From Gordonia sp. ABSL11-1 (GTDB lineage Bacteria > Actinomycetota > Actinomycetes > Mycobacteriales > Mycobacteriaceae), in assembly GCF_030315685.1 (NCBI RefSeq), contig NZ_JASXSI010000001.1, positions 186,001 to 250,000 of the forward strand: 64,000 nucleotides of DNA, in the 5' to 3' direction. Below, piece after piece: positions 16,851 through 25,350 of the stretch. The notes under the pieces were generated by a model that saw only the letters and a list, made by a program, of their open reading frames with translations, ran no database searches and was not told the DNA's origin. A program made the position numbers and the translations under genes. Position 1 is the stretch's first letter. Every line of letters starts with the position of its first letter.

Positions 16851-16881
16851 CCACCCGGCGGGGCTGCAGTCCGCCGGGTGG
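16851..16881 (-). terminator. 11-bp perfect hairpin after the major tail protein gene
   Basis: CCACCCGGCGG at 16851-16861 pairs with CCGCCGGGTGG at 16871-16881 around a 9-nt loop. It lies 8 bp past the major tail protein stop in the direction of transcription and lacks a T-run. It may act as a partial terminator or as an mRNA 3'-end stabiliser, which would help make the tail-tube subunit more abundant than downstream tail proteins. Confidence 0.6.
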
Positions 16882-16888
16882 CCGGGTC

Positions 16889-17698
16889 TCAGGCGGTGAC
16901 GGTGACCGTGAGGGTCTTCGTCGCCTCGTTCGGAGTGGGCGAGGCCGAGTCGGTCACCTTGAAGGTGATCGACGGCGTGCCCGCGGCCGACGGCGTGCCC
17001 GACAGCAGGCCGGCGGTCGAGAGGGTGAGCCCGGCGGGCAGGGTGCCCGTCTTGGTCCACGTCTTCGACCCGGTGCCGCCAGTCGAGGTGAGCTGGTGGC
17101 TGAACGGAGTGCCGACGGTGCCCGAAGGGATCGAGTTCGTGCTGATCTCGATGTCGCCCAGGACGCGGGAGAACACGTCCTTGTTGGCGTCGTTGGCGTG
17201 ATGCACCGCCACCTCAGCGTTCTCCTGGCCCGACTGGAATCCGGACATGTTCGTGATCTCGAACAGCGCCGGGCGGGTGGTGACGCGGAGGTCGATCGCG
17301 ATGTCCTCGTCGACCGCCTTGTACAGCACCCAGAAGTAAGTGCCGCGCGGTGCGCCCACCTTGTCCGGGGCCGAGCCGGGGAGGATGAACAGACGGGTGA
17401 CGTCGTTGTCCTCGAGGGCGGTGAAGCCGGTCGACAGGGCGCCCTTCTTCGCCTTCGAGCGGTAGCGCGGATGTCCGAGCCCGTCGTAGTGGGTGATCTC
17501 CAGCTCGGGGTTGAACGGGATACCCGCCTCTTCGTCGAGCAGGCCGACGAAGAGCCAGCCGAGCGTGTCGAGATCGGCGTCGAGGGCGGTGGGCAGGAAC
17601 GAGCTGATGTCGTCATTCGGCACATCAGCGCGCGGGATCACCCACACCTCGGCTTCGTCCCAAATGTGCGAGGCATTCGGGTTGATGGTTCCTGGCAT
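16889..17698 (-). CDS. Major tail (tube) protein with C-terminal Ig-like domain
   Basis: A 269-residue protein starting MPGTINPNASHIWDEAEVW, with AAAGGGGG upstream of ATG 17698. Residues 1-185 form the tube subunit (KKGALSTGFTALEDNDVTRL and PRGTYFWVLYKAVDED are recognisable). From about residue 188 a He_PIG/Ig-like domain follows, with signature text PAGLTLSTAGLLSGTPSAAG and TFKVTDSAS near the end. Ig-like additions on tail-tube proteins decorate the tail exterior and may bind surface glycans. The gene is preceded by the tail terminator and followed by a hairpin, as expected for a highly expressed structural gene. Confidence 0.88.
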   Translation of the reverse strand: MPGTINPNASHIWDEAEVWVIPRADVPNDDISSFLPTALDADLDTLGWLFVGLLDEEAGIPFNPELEITHYDGLGHPRYRSKAKKGALSTGFTALEDNDVTRLFILPGSAPDKVGAPRGTYFWVLYKAVDEDIAIDLRVTTRPALFEITNMSGFQSGQENAEVAVHHANDANKDVFSRVLGDIEISTNSIPSGTVGTPFSHQLTSTGGTGSKTWTKTGTLPAGLTLSTAGLLSGTPSAAGTPSITFKVTDSASPTPNEATKTLTVTVTA

Positions 17699-17817
17699 TG
17701 TGACGTCCCCCTTTCAAGGGCTCTCGTGTGTGCCCATGACGGGCGTGACAGACGCCAGCCGCGGATCGGCAAGCGCCACAAGACGACCGCGAGTGCGGAC
17801 GCCAAGACTTGGTGGGG

Positions 17818-18213
17818 TCAGACGGAGATGGTGCGGGCGGTCGCGATGACCGTGAAGGATGCGAGGTCGCCGTCGTTGTCGCGGTCACGGTCGGTGATGA
17901 CCCGGACGCCAGGGCGGATCCGCGCGATACCAGGCACTCGTCGGCACAGCAGGAGAGCGAGAGCGCGGTTGGCGTACTTCACTTCCCGGCCGTTCGTCCA
18001 GGTTGTGACCCGGACTGTCGAGGCCGTCGATACCGGATAGTCAGCCGGTCCTCCGTCGTCGAAGACGGCGAGGACGGGACGCCCGTCTGGTGTCCAGGCT
18101 CGTGGCAGCTCGAGGCGGACGTCGAGTTCGGGGAACGGCTGGGCCATCTCGGACTTGAGCCAATCCTTGACCACCTTCGCGGTGTCGCGCGGCTCGTAGA
18201 GCGGACCGGTCAC
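17818..18213 (-). CDS. Tail terminator protein
   Basis: A 131-residue protein beginning MTGPLYEPRDTAKVVKDWLK. It has the pattern of tail terminators: a first helix, then strands VRLELPRAW and VLAVFDDGG, and a region with NGREVKYANRALALLLCRRV. The ring it forms ends tail-tube polymerisation and joins the tail to the head connector. It lies directly before the major tail protein, which is the usual order. A 119-bp gap separates the two genes; I see nothing in it beyond the SD of the next gene. Confidence 0.75.
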   Translation of the reverse strand: MTGPLYEPRDTAKVVKDWLKSEMAQPFPELDVRLELPRAWTPDGRPVLAVFDDGGPADYPVSTASTVRVTTWTNGREVKYANRALALLLCRRVPGIARIRPGVRVITDRDRDNDGDLASFTVIATARTISV

Positions 18214-18482
18214 TTCGAGCGAACCTCGAGGCCGAGGGTCGCGGCCGCCCGGGTGAGCACGCCGTCGCGAGCCTGCATCTCGAGGCCGCGCGGGTCAGCG
18301 ATCGTGACCGACGCCGCGGCGCGGTCGGTGGTGTAGGGCTCCATCGTCACCTCGACGTCGGAGTCGACAGACGCCTGCGCCTGGCTGTAAATCTGCGACG
18401 CGAGACCGTTGATCGCCCCCGCGGTCTGCTTCTTGAGGATCTCGCTGATGCCCTTGCGGTCTGGGCGGAACGTGTTGGCCAT
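18210..18482 (-). CDS. Head-to-tail connector / neck protein (HK97 gp10-like)
   Basis: A 90-residue protein starting MANTFRPDRKGISEILKKQT. ATG 18482 was chosen because AAGGGG is 5-6 nt upstream and the extension in the longer frame is Arg-rich. It has an N-terminal helix, then a beta region (VEVTMEPYTTDRAAASVTIA) and ends LEVRSK. Size and place between stopper and tail terminator fit the small neck proteins of siphoviruses. It overlaps the tail terminator gene by 4 bp. Confidence 0.65.
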   Translation of the reverse strand: MANTFRPDRKGISEILKKQTAGAINGLASQIYSQAQASVDSDVEVTMEPYTTDRAAASVTIADPRGLEMQARDGVLTRAAATLGLEVRSK

Positions 18483-18484
18483 CG

Positions 18485-18790
18485 TCACCCCTTCCCGCTC
18501 GTGCACAGCACCTCGGTGCCGTTGCGGCCGGTGCCGTGGGCTGAACGCCACTGGCCGACGTCGAGCTTGTAGCGGGTGCCGCGGACGGTCAGCTCGTCGT
18601 CGTTCGTCAGGTCGACTGCAGGCCAGAAGTAGACGGTGCATTGCACGCGCTGTCCGTTGCCGGCGCGGCGGGTGACACGCGATCCGGTGCCGGGTTCGAC
18701 GGCCCGGGCGCGAAGGGGGACATCGGCGGCCGGGACGACCCTGCCGTCCTCGTCGCGCATCGGACCGCGGTGTCGCACCACGAGTTCCAT
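18485..18790 (-). CDS. Head-to-tail stopper
   Basis: A 101-residue protein starting MELVVRHRGPMRDEDGR. ATG 18790 overlaps the upstream stop (TGATG). It is a small beta-barrel-like sequence, with QRVQCTVYFWP and DELTVRGTRYKLDVGQWRS typical of the stopper proteins that close the connector before tail joining. The gene order adaptor, stopper, neck, tail terminator supports the call, and the family match is moderate. Confidence 0.65.
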   Translation of the reverse strand: MELVVRHRGPMRDEDGRVVPAADVPLRARAVEPGTGSRVTRRAGNGQRVQCTVYFWPAVDLTNDDELTVRGTRYKLDVGQWRSAHGTGRNGTEVLCTSGKG

Positions 18791-19341
18791 CAGTGGCTCG
18801 ATCCCGGCCGGAAGTATTCGATGAGCTCGCGCTGGCCGCTGAGCCACCGCGACTGGATCTGTCCGATCTCGAACGGCCCGATCTTCTCGGGGATTCCGAT
18901 CGGGGAGATGACGAGCTCGCCGACCGAGTCGAGGATCAACCCCACCAGCTCCGGCACCTCGTCGAGGCTGTAGCCGTGGGTCAGCTTCACGGTCAGGCCG
19001 CGGTCCTCGCACGTCCACACGCCGCCCTTGCGGGTGAGCCACCCGTCGGCCGACCAGGTGTAGTCATCGCGGAAGGTCAGCTCGGCCTCGTCCTCGGTCA
19101 CCTCGGTGACGTCGACGATCCGGCCGGTGCGGAGCAGGATCACCCGCTCACCGTTGCCGTCGACAGCGAGGGTGTCCTCGCGCTGGGCGATGACATGCCA
19201 ACCGACCACGCGGCGGATGGCGCCGACGCAACCCGCGATCGCCTCGTTGAGACGTGGGGTTGTCGCCGGCACCATGCCGCCGGTGTGGGATTCGACCATG
19301 GCGGTCGTGATCCCTGCCGTGTCAGGCGTCGGAGTCGTCAC
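18790..19341 (-). CDS. Head-to-tail adaptor
   Basis: A 183-residue protein with a GTG start at 19341, supported by AAGGA 5 nt upstream even though it overlaps the previous small gene by 20 bp. An internal ATG at codon 15 is possible. It has an early helical part (PRLNEAIAGCVGAIRRVVGW), a central beta part with RDDYTWSADGWL and a helical end (VPELVGLILDSVGELVISP). Adaptors with this layout dock beneath the portal ring. It is the first connector gene after the capsid. Confidence 0.68.
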   Translation of the reverse strand: MTTPTPDTAGITTAMVESHTGGMVPATTPRLNEAIAGCVGAIRRVVGWHVIAQREDTLAVDGNGERVILLRTGRIVDVTEVTEDEAELTFRDDYTWSADGWLTRKGGVWTCEDRGLTVKLTHGYSLDEVPELVGLILDSVGELVISPIGIPEKIGPFEIGQIQSRWLSGQRELIEYFRPGSSH

Positions 19342-19489
19342 TCTCGTCCTTCGCCTTCGCGGCGCGAGTGCTCGAGGCGCGCTTCGGCTTCTCGGGCTCC
19401 AACACCGCCTTGTGCTCGGGCGCGGCCTTCGGGAGATCCTCGGGCCGGTAGCGAACTCCGTCGACGATCTTCATCTCGAAGTCAGCCAT
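19322..19489 (-). CDS. Small capsid-region protein, 55 residues
   Basis: The minus frame from ATG 19489 reads MADFEMKIVDGVRYRPEDLP and then a Lys/Ala/Glu-rich end closing with ESDDSDA. The gene starts 5 bp after the capsid stop and overlaps the connector gene, so the frame is constrained on both sides. The first 20 residues look folded, and the rest is probably disordered. Small proteins like this (often starting M-x-x-F/Y-x-V-x-D-G-V-R-Y-R) are common after capsid genes in actinobacteriophages. Function unknown. Confidence 0.65.
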   Translation of the reverse strand: MADFEMKIVDGVRYRPEDLPKAAPEHKAVLEPEKPKRASSTRAAKAKDESDDSDA

Positions 19490-19494
19490 GGCGA

Positions 19495-20802
19495 TCAGCT
19501 CGCCACCGCGGTGATGACCGACAGGCGGTTCGGCTTCCAGATGACCTGCGCGGCACGCAGCTCGGCGCGGACGTACACCATGTTGCGCTGTGCATAGTCC
19601 TTGTGCTGGTTGAACGCCTGGATCGACAGACCCTCACGGTCGAGGAGGGCGACCTGCTTGAAATCGCCCAGCACCGCGGTGCTATCGACGAGGCGCTCCG
19701 AGGTGACACGCGGCCGGCCCCACAGCGTTCCGGGACCCGAACCGAACGGACCCTGGCTGTAGTAGCGACCGTTGTCGTCCTGCAGCAGGTCGATCTCGGC
19801 GTCCATCTCGGGGGAGAGGACGACGGCATCGACGACACCACCGGGCAGGCGGACGATGTCGCGGATCGCCAGACGCGAGGCTCGGATGAATGCCTTCGCC
19901 GACGCTTCGTTCACCGGGAGCCCAGCGCCCGCGACGTACGTCTTGCCCTGCACGCCCGAGGTGTTGAGGATGCCGCGCGGGTTGCCCGACGAACCGGAGC
20001 CGTTGAGCAAGTAGTCCTCGACGACGTTGTCCAGCGAGTACTCGAGCTCGCTGTTCATGTACGACGCGAAGGCTGGACCGTCCGAGAGGAGCTGGTTCGT
20101 CACGTCGTAGCCGTCGGCGTAGGTGAAGACCTTCGCGTCCGCGAGCGCGGTCGTCATGTCCGACACCGGCTTGAGCGCGGCGCTGTCGCTCGGGCCGGTC
20201 GCTTCCGGGACGATCGCGGCATTGCGGGAGACGCCCGTGATCTGGACGTACTCGAAGTTTCCGCCGGTGCGACCGCGGGCGATCAGATCGAGGAACGTCA
20301 GCCGGTTGCGGTCGACGAGATCGATCGTGGGCATCCGGATCGGCTGGATACGCGCGACCGGCGATCCGAGAGTCGCCTTGCGCCCGGCGAACCACTCGTC
20401 CAGCGAGCCGACTCGCGACTTGCCGATGTTGACGATCGAGCCGGAGCCGACGCCGCTCGGGTACTGCTTGACGAACGCCTTGTACTCCTCGCTCTTGATG
20501 AACGAGGTGCCGAAGTCGAGCGACTTGATCTCGCGGTCGCGGATGCGCTCAACCTGGCGGCCGGACTTGCTCGCGGGCTCGTCGTCGTCGCCTTCGTCGT
20601 CGCTGGGCTCGTCCGAGCCGGCGCCCAGTTCCGAGATCGCCTTCGCCGCCGCCTCGTTCTTCGCGATGCGGTCACGCAGGCCGTCGATGTCCTTGGCCAG
20701 TGTGCCGATCTCGTCGACCTGCTCGTCGGTGTAGTCGCCGTCGATGGCCTTGAGTTCTGCTGCCCGCGCGAGCTTCGCCGCGAGCTGCTCCTTGAGGGTC
20801 AT
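19495..20802 (-). CDS. Major capsid protein, HK97 fold with N-terminal delta domain
   Basis: A 435-residue protein. Residues 1-45 are a coiled-coil scaffold-like delta domain (MTLKEQLAAKLARAAELKAI). A disordered Glu/Asp-rich linker follows (about 60-80), probably the protease cleavage region. The HK97 body starts near residue 95 and includes TGVSRNAAIVPEATGPSDSA, NGSGSSGNPRGILN and RNMVYVRAELRAAQVIWKPN. It follows the protease gene with a 2-bp gap. Removal of the delta domain by the upstream protease during maturation is standard for this family. Confidence 0.93.
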   Translation of the reverse strand: MTLKEQLAAKLARAAELKAIDGDYTDEQVDEIGTLAKDIDGLRDRIAKNEAAAKAISELGAGSDEPSDDEGDDDEPASKSGRQVERIRDREIKSLDFGTSFIKSEEYKAFVKQYPSGVGSGSIVNIGKSRVGSLDEWFAGRKATLGSPVARIQPIRMPTIDLVDRNRLTFLDLIARGRTGGNFEYVQITGVSRNAAIVPEATGPSDSAALKPVSDMTTALADAKVFTYADGYDVTNQLLSDGPAFASYMNSELEYSLDNVVEDYLLNGSGSSGNPRGILNTSGVQGKTYVAGAGLPVNEASAKAFIRASRLAIRDIVRLPGGVVDAVVLSPEMDAEIDLLQDDNGRYYSQGPFGSGPGTLWGRPRVTSERLVDSTAVLGDFKQVALLDREGLSIQAFNQHKDYAQRNMVYVRAELRAAQVIWKPNRLSVITAVAS

Positions 20803-20804
20803 CC

Positions 20805-21629
20805 TCAGTCCCCTTCCGTGGGAATCGATGTGAGTAGCAGACGCGCACGCACCTGGGCGGACTTCGACGATGGCGACTGAGCGGACGACTCTTCGCCCTG
20901 ACCGTCGTCAGGTGAGTCGTTGGCCTCGCGATCGTCGGGCTGGCCGGACGTATCGGTCTGATCGGCCGACGGATTGTCGGTCGCATCCGGCTCGTCGCCG
21001 GAAGTCTTGCGCGCTACCGCTTCGGCGGTGGCAATGGCTCCGTCGATGCTGTCTCGCATCGCTTTGAGATGGGGCAGCGTTTCGGCCGGGAGCGCGCGCC
21101 CGCGCAGCTCGGCCGCCTTCGCGGCGAGCAGCTCAGTCTCCTGGTTGGCTCCCACCAGGCAGGGCCCGCACTCGATCAGTGAGAGCTTCCGAAGCTCGTA
21201 CACCTCGTACTTCGCGCCATCCTCGGCGGTCTTCTCGACCCACTCGGCGTCGTCGATCGTGTAGCCGAACGACGCCTGGGTCACCCTGCGGCCCTTGAGG
21301 AGCGCGAACACCTGCTTGCCCTTCGCGAACGACAGATCGAGCTGGGCGGTGACCTCGAGGCCCTGCGCGGTCTCCTTCGCCTCGGTCACGGCACCGATGT
21401 GAGAGAACGGATCGCCCCACTGGTGCGACCAGATGAACGGGATCGGGTCGCCGCTGGCCTTCCACGCCTTGAGGGTGTCGGCGAACGCACCCGGCATGAC
21501 GATGTCGCCGTGCGAGTCGACGTTGCCGAAGACGGACACGACCATCTTCACCTGGCCGTCGCCGAGTCCGTCGTCCTTGCCCGCTGCCTTGACCGCGGCG
21601 CGGAAGTCCTTGGTTCCCATCTTCGTCAC
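20805..21629 (-). CDS. Capsid maturation protease (HK97 prohead protease, S78)
   Basis: A 274-residue protein with a GTG start overlapping the portal stop (GTGA). It has the signature VVSVFGNVDSHGDIVMPGAF, the catalytic His in FIWSHQW and the Ser in RVTQASFGYTI; IECGPCLVGANQ follows. The last 90 residues are acidic and low-complexity (TSGDEPDATDNPSADQTD), likely a disordered scaffold-like tail. Gene order portal, protease, capsid is canonical. It acts inside the prohead to trim capsid and scaffold segments. Confidence 0.92.
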   Translation of the reverse strand: MTKMGTKDFRAAVKAAGKDDGLGDGQVKMVVSVFGNVDSHGDIVMPGAFADTLKAWKASGDPIPFIWSHQWGDPFSHIGAVTEAKETAQGLEVTAQLDLSFAKGKQVFALLKGRRVTQASFGYTIDDAEWVEKTAEDGAKYEVYELRKLSLIECGPCLVGANQETELLAAKAAELRGRALPAETLPHLKAMRDSIDGAIATAEAVARKTSGDEPDATDNPSADQTDTSGQPDDREANDSPDDGQGEESSAQSPSSKSAQVRARLLLTSIPTEGD

Positions 21630-22876
21630 TGGTCGACTCCTTGCTTGTCGGGTGCCGAGTCCGTCGGCGACGCCTGGTTGCCGATGAGCACGTTGAGCGG
21701 GACGACGAGCTCATCGCCGCCGTCGACGGGCGGGAGATTCTGGCGAGCGCGTGCCTCGTTGCGGGTGAGCCACGGTGCGCCCGTGGCGGTCTGCATGATC
21801 TGCGCCTGCTCCTCGAAGGAGCCGCGCAGCTTTGCGTCGATGTTCGCCTCGACGTACAGCGGACGCCCGTCGGCGACGATCGGGGTGAGCTGAGCGTTGA
21901 TCGCCTGCTCGAAGGTGACGATCCACGGACCCGCGACGTCGCGATAGAGCATCTGGCGGAACGCCTCGATGTTCGAGTAGGTGCCCTCGCGAGCGCCGAC
22001 CAGCTCGGGCGGCACGAAGTAGCAGGAGGAGATGAGGATCTCGGCCTCGCGACGGCCCTCGAGATCCTGGGTGTCCGAGGGCTTGAAGGCCTCGACAGAC
22101 TTCATCTCCATGCCGTCTTCGAGGAGTAAGAACCGCCCCTCGGCGCCGCCACCAGCACGGTAGTTGTCCAGTGACCTGCGAAAGCGAGCGCGCGCCCCGT
22201 CAGCCCACGGAGTGTTCTGCGGTCGCGTGACGACCTGGCCGACACGAGCGCCGTTGCGCCACAGGCTGCGCCGGTACTCGACGGCCTCGATCGTCTCGGC
22301 GAGGATGTCGCGCATCGTCGTGAGCGGGCTCAGCCCGTTGTGGCCTTCGGGGGAGTAGCCGGCGTCGACGATGCAGCGTTCGGGGTCGAGCACGACGGTC
22401 CGGCCCTCGCTGCTCGTGGTGCGGATCTCCTTGATCGCGCCGGTGTTGTCGTCGGCCTTGATCGTGAAGCGCTTCGCCGGGACACGCACGAGGGTGATCT
22501 CGTCGGTGGTCGGGTCCTGAGACCAGACGACACAGAACTTGTCGTAGAGCAGCTGGTCCATCATCACGTTGTTCCAGAAGCGATACGGGAACACGCGCGG
22601 CTGTGGCGAGCTCATCGCCTGGGCCAGCGGATGGTCGGTGATGCGCTGACGGTCAGTGTCGCTGATCCGCTCGAACGTGTGGAACGGGACCGATGCGACG
22701 GCCCGGGCGATGAACTGAGTGACCTTGCGGACACTGGGATGCTTGCGCAGTGCCGACAGCGACGGGACCTCGTTGTTGAAGAAGTCTGTCAGCGGGATGC
22801 CCGGGTCGACGATCTCGACGTCGGGACGAGTGCCCATCCAGCTCGACAGCTCGCCGAGCGACTGGAAGGCGACCAC
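21626..22876 (-). CDS. Portal protein (HK97 family)
   Basis: A 416-residue protein with recognisable portal motifs. Near the N-terminus it has VRKVTQFIARAVASVPFHTF; later come GLSPLTTMRDILAETIEA, LISSCYFVPPELVGAREGTY and the C-terminal LTRNEARARQNLPPVDGGD. Twelve copies form the DNA entry ring and recruit the terminase. Length is normal for the HK97 portal family. It is preceded by a short protein gene whose stop is at the portal start region. Confidence 0.93.
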   Translation of the reverse strand: MVAFQSLGELSSWMGTRPDVEIVDPGIPLTDFFNNEVPSLSALRKHPSVRKVTQFIARAVASVPFHTFERISDTDRQRITDHPLAQAMSSPQPRVFPYRFWNNVMMDQLLYDKFCVVWSQDPTTDEITLVRVPAKRFTIKADDNTGAIKEIRTTSSEGRTVVLDPERCIVDAGYSPEGHNGLSPLTTMRDILAETIEAVEYRRSLWRNGARVGQVVTRPQNTPWADGARARFRRSLDNYRAGGGAEGRFLLLEDGMEMKSVEAFKPSDTQDLEGRREAEILISSCYFVPPELVGAREGTYSNIEAFRQMLYRDVAGPWIVTFEQAINAQLTPIVADGRPLYVEANIDAKLRGSFEEQAQIMQTATGAPWLTRNEARARQNLPPVDGGDELVVPLNVLIGNQASPTDSAPDKQGVDQ

Positions 22877-23115
22877 TATCCGATCACCTGCACGTAGCGG
22901 ACGTTGCAGCGCGGGATGTGGAAATGCCCGTCCGCCTGCATCCAGGTTCGCTCGCGGCCCGTCTCATCGAGGACCATGACCGAAGTGAGTTCGACGGCCT
23001 CGCGGTAGGTCTTCACGACCTCGCCACGGAACGCCACGCCCCACGACTGGACGATGATGGTCCGGCCCGGCACGGCACCGAGGTCACGCATGAAGCGGCG
23101 GAAGTTCACTCGCAT
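22876..23115 (-). CDS. Small protein between terminase and portal
   Basis: A 79-residue protein starting MRVNFRRFMRDLGAVPGRT. ATG 23115 was preferred over GTG 23118 because AAAGG sits 5 nt upstream. It is basic at the N-terminus and contains beta-strand text TIIVQSWGVAFRGEVVKTY and HFHIPRCNVRYVQVIG. The stop shares bases with the portal start. Small proteins in this slot are frequent in actinobacteriophages. I cannot name a function. Confidence 0.62.
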   Translation of the reverse strand: MRVNFRRFMRDLGAVPGRTIIVQSWGVAFRGEVVKTYREAVELTSVMVLDETGRERTWMQADGHFHIPRCNVRYVQVIG

Positions 23116-23127
23116 CACCGCCTTTCG

Positions 23128-24735
23128 TCAGAGCAGGTAGTCGTCGTCATCAGGACCTCCACCGAACGGGTAGACCGGGCGGGCTTCGTCGATCTCGTCG
23201 AGACCGTCCTCGTAGTCCTCGTCTTCGTAGGCGCTGACGAACTTCTCGTCGGGTCGCCCCTCTGCCCACGCGGCTGCAGCACACGCCACCACCGGAGCGA
23301 CGTCGTTGGGGGAGTTCTTGCGGTCGAAGGCCCACGCGTCGCCGATCGGCTTCGCGCGGGCTGTGCTCGCGCCGGCATCGAGTGCTGGCTGAGGGCGGTG
23401 CATGATCATCCGGTGCAGCAGGCCGTCGAAGAACTGGCCACACCCGCGGGACAGGTCCGCGCCGCCCCACTCGACGACCGGGACACCGGCGTTCTTCAGC
23501 CCCTCAACGAGGCTCGATGCGGGAGCACCTCGTGCCTGCACCGCCACCGCCTCGAACTTGTCGAGCCGATCGGTGAACCACGGGATGACCCAGTCGGTTC
23601 CGTCCTTGGCCTCGACCACCTCGACATGCAGGCGGCCATCATCTCGTCGTGCAGCGATCGCGATGTAGCTGCGGCTGCGGGAGAAGTTCACGTCCACCGC
23701 GGCGTACACCGTGGCACCGTCGGCCCGTCGGGACTCAGCGTCCATCGTCGCTTGCCAATCGTCGGGCGGGATGATGCCGGGATCGATCGTGTCGACCCAC
23801 TGGCAGAGGTTCTCTGTGCGGAAGCCCGCCTCAGTCGCGTTCTCCAACCGGCCACGCAGGCGCTCGATCGTCGACCCGCCGTAGCCCATGCTCGGATTCG
23901 CCATCGGCCAGTAGGTCTCGTCCCGGTGATCCACGCCGTCGGGCACCGACCACTCGCCAAGGAACGTCCGCGTGTCCTGAGTTCGTCCAGCAGTGATCCG
24001 CTCGATCGCGTTGTCGCGCACCGTGCGCAGCACCACCGACGTCGCATCACCCGCATTACTGGCTGCGATCACCAGTGAGCGGGCGATCGCCTGGGTCGTC
24101 GGGACGATGGCATCCCACGCATCCCACGACTGGTGCTCACGCAGCTCGTCGAGCATCGCCAGGTCAGCCGACAGCGAGCGGCCACCTCGGCGTGATGCGG
24201 TGGCGGCACGCCACTGACGCCGGCGGTTACGTCGTCGGTGGTACTCGTCGTCGGTCTCGTGCGGCTGCCGCTTGATCGGCTTGAGGATGATGCGGTGCTT
24301 GCCGTTGGTCTGAGAGAACTTGAGCCACTCGGCCTTGAGCAACGGGTGACCCTCGATCACCGCATCCGCCTCGGCCAGTGTCTCCTCGGCGTACTCGAGC
24401 TTCTGTGCTGCGACGATGGCGAGGTGGGCGTTGTCGATGTAGAGACGCCACAGTGCGAGGCCGATCAGCCACAGCGTCTTGCCGTTCTGCCTGGCGATCA
24501 ACACGATGATCGTGTCGAAGCGGAAGCCCGTGCCGCTCCCGTCCTTCTCGAGTGCGTGGATGTAGAGCCATCGTTGCCACGGCCGCAGTACCCAGCCAAG
24601 CATGTTCTCGAGGAAGTCGATGCACTCGAATCCCCACGAGGTGTCGGGTGTCAGCTCACGCAGAGGGGGAGTGAACAGGCGTGGTGTCGTGCAGCCCTTA
24701 GGCGTGTCGACGACTACGGAAGCGCTCGAGCTCAT
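23128..24735 (-). CDS. Terminase large subunit (TerL)
   Basis: A 535-residue packaging ATPase/nuclease. ATG 24735 (MSSSASVVVDTPKGC) was chosen over the Arg-rich extension; it overlaps the small-subunit gene by 38 bp. The Walker A-like motif is IVLIARQNGKT near residue 80. Walker B-like text is ADLAMLDELREHQ near 185, preceded by SRRGGRSLS. The nuclease domain begins near YAAVDVNFSRS, with a supporting acidic site further on. It cuts concatemers and pumps DNA through the portal. The DDDDYLL C-terminus resembles portal-binding tails. Confidence 0.93.
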   Translation of the reverse strand: MSSSASVVVDTPKGCTTPRLFTPPLRELTPDTSWGFECIDFLENMLGWVLRPWQRWLYIHALEKDGSGTGFRFDTIIVLIARQNGKTLWLIGLALWRLYIDNAHLAIVAAQKLEYAEETLAEADAVIEGHPLLKAEWLKFSQTNGKHRIILKPIKRQPHETDDEYHRRRNRRRQWRAATASRRGGRSLSADLAMLDELREHQSWDAWDAIVPTTQAIARSLVIAASNAGDATSVVLRTVRDNAIERITAGRTQDTRTFLGEWSVPDGVDHRDETYWPMANPSMGYGGSTIERLRGRLENATEAGFRTENLCQWVDTIDPGIIPPDDWQATMDAESRRADGATVYAAVDVNFSRSRSYIAIAARRDDGRLHVEVVEAKDGTDWVIPWFTDRLDKFEAVAVQARGAPASSLVEGLKNAGVPVVEWGGADLSRGCGQFFDGLLHRMIMHRPQPALDAGASTARAKPIGDAWAFDRKNSPNDVAPVVACAAAAWAEGRPDEKFVSAYEDEDYEDGLDEIDEARPVYPFGGGPDDDDYLL

Positions 24736-25177
24736 TCGTCGGTTCCAACGGACCCTCGCCCTCGGTCGAGTCGTCGGCCTGCTCGCTCGGCTGCTCAGTC
24801 TCCTCGGTATCGGCCGGCACCTCGGGTGCAATGCCCGATCGCAACGGGCCATCAGTCACCGTCATGCCGAGGATGCGAGCCTCCTGACCGAGCAGACGAC
24901 GACACAGCTCGGCGCTCTTGTGGTCACCATCGATAGCCCGGTCGAAGTGGGCAGAGAACAGCTTCTCGATCCGTTCGAGGTGTAGATCGAGTGCGGCGTC
25001 GCTGATCAGGTCACGACGCGAGGCACTCGCTCGGAGCTGACGGGTCACGATCTTGTGGGCGGCGGATTCAGTGGCGAGCCCGACGGCCGCGGCGATCTCG
25101 CGGTACGTCTTGCCCGCGATGAGCATCGTCATCACGCGCCCGTCACGCACGTCGCGCTCGGCCTTGGTCAATCCCAT
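24698..25177 (-). CDS. Terminase small subunit (TerS)
   Basis: A 159-residue protein with an N-terminal helix-turn-helix (MLIAGKTYREIAAAVGL followed by a recognition helix ESAAHKIVTRQL). A helical oligomerisation region sits around ALDLHLERIEKLFSAHFDRA, and the tail is acidic (EETEQPSEQADDSTEGEG). This is the usual layout of TerS: DNA-binding domain, oligomer core and flexible tail. It is the first gene of the long leftward late operon. It should recognise the packaging site and load TerL. Confidence 0.88.
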   Translation of the reverse strand: MGLTKAERDVRDGRVMTMLIAGKTYREIAAAVGLATESAAHKIVTRQLRASASRRDLISDAALDLHLERIEKLFSAHFDRAIDGDHKSAELCRRLLGQEARILGMTVTDGPLRSGIAPEVPADTEETEQPSEQADDSTEGEGPLEPTNELERFRSRRHA

Positions 25178-25350
25178 GGTGGCTCACCGCCTTTCATCGC
25201 CTCGACGGACGCGAGGGCATAATGCCTGGTCAGAGGGGGTAAGGGGGTCGAGATCACGGCGTCCAGGGGCCCGGCCACTTCCGCCGCGGTAGCTGGCCTC
25301 TCCCCCCGACCTCGTCGGCACGAATCAGCGGCTCACGCCGGAGTGTCGGT
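25178..25350. promoter_or_regulatory. Divergent intergenic region upstream of terminase
   Basis: This is the 173-bp gap between the leftward terminase operon and the rightward membrane-protein gene. It contains a perfect 11-bp palindrome GGCATAATGCC (about 25218-25228), two close G5 runs (AGGGGGTAAGGGGG) and an SD (AAAGGCGG) for the terminase. Promoters for both directions are expected here. A CATTAT hexamer inside the palindrome is a weak -10 candidate for the leftward side, but I see no matching -35. Confidence 0.4.

Noticed and set aside
18793..20880. A 695-codon plus-strand frame opposite the capsid and connector genes
   Set aside because: Composition is Arg/Asp/Val-biased and it spans the ends of several real genes with SDs and overlaps on the minus strand.
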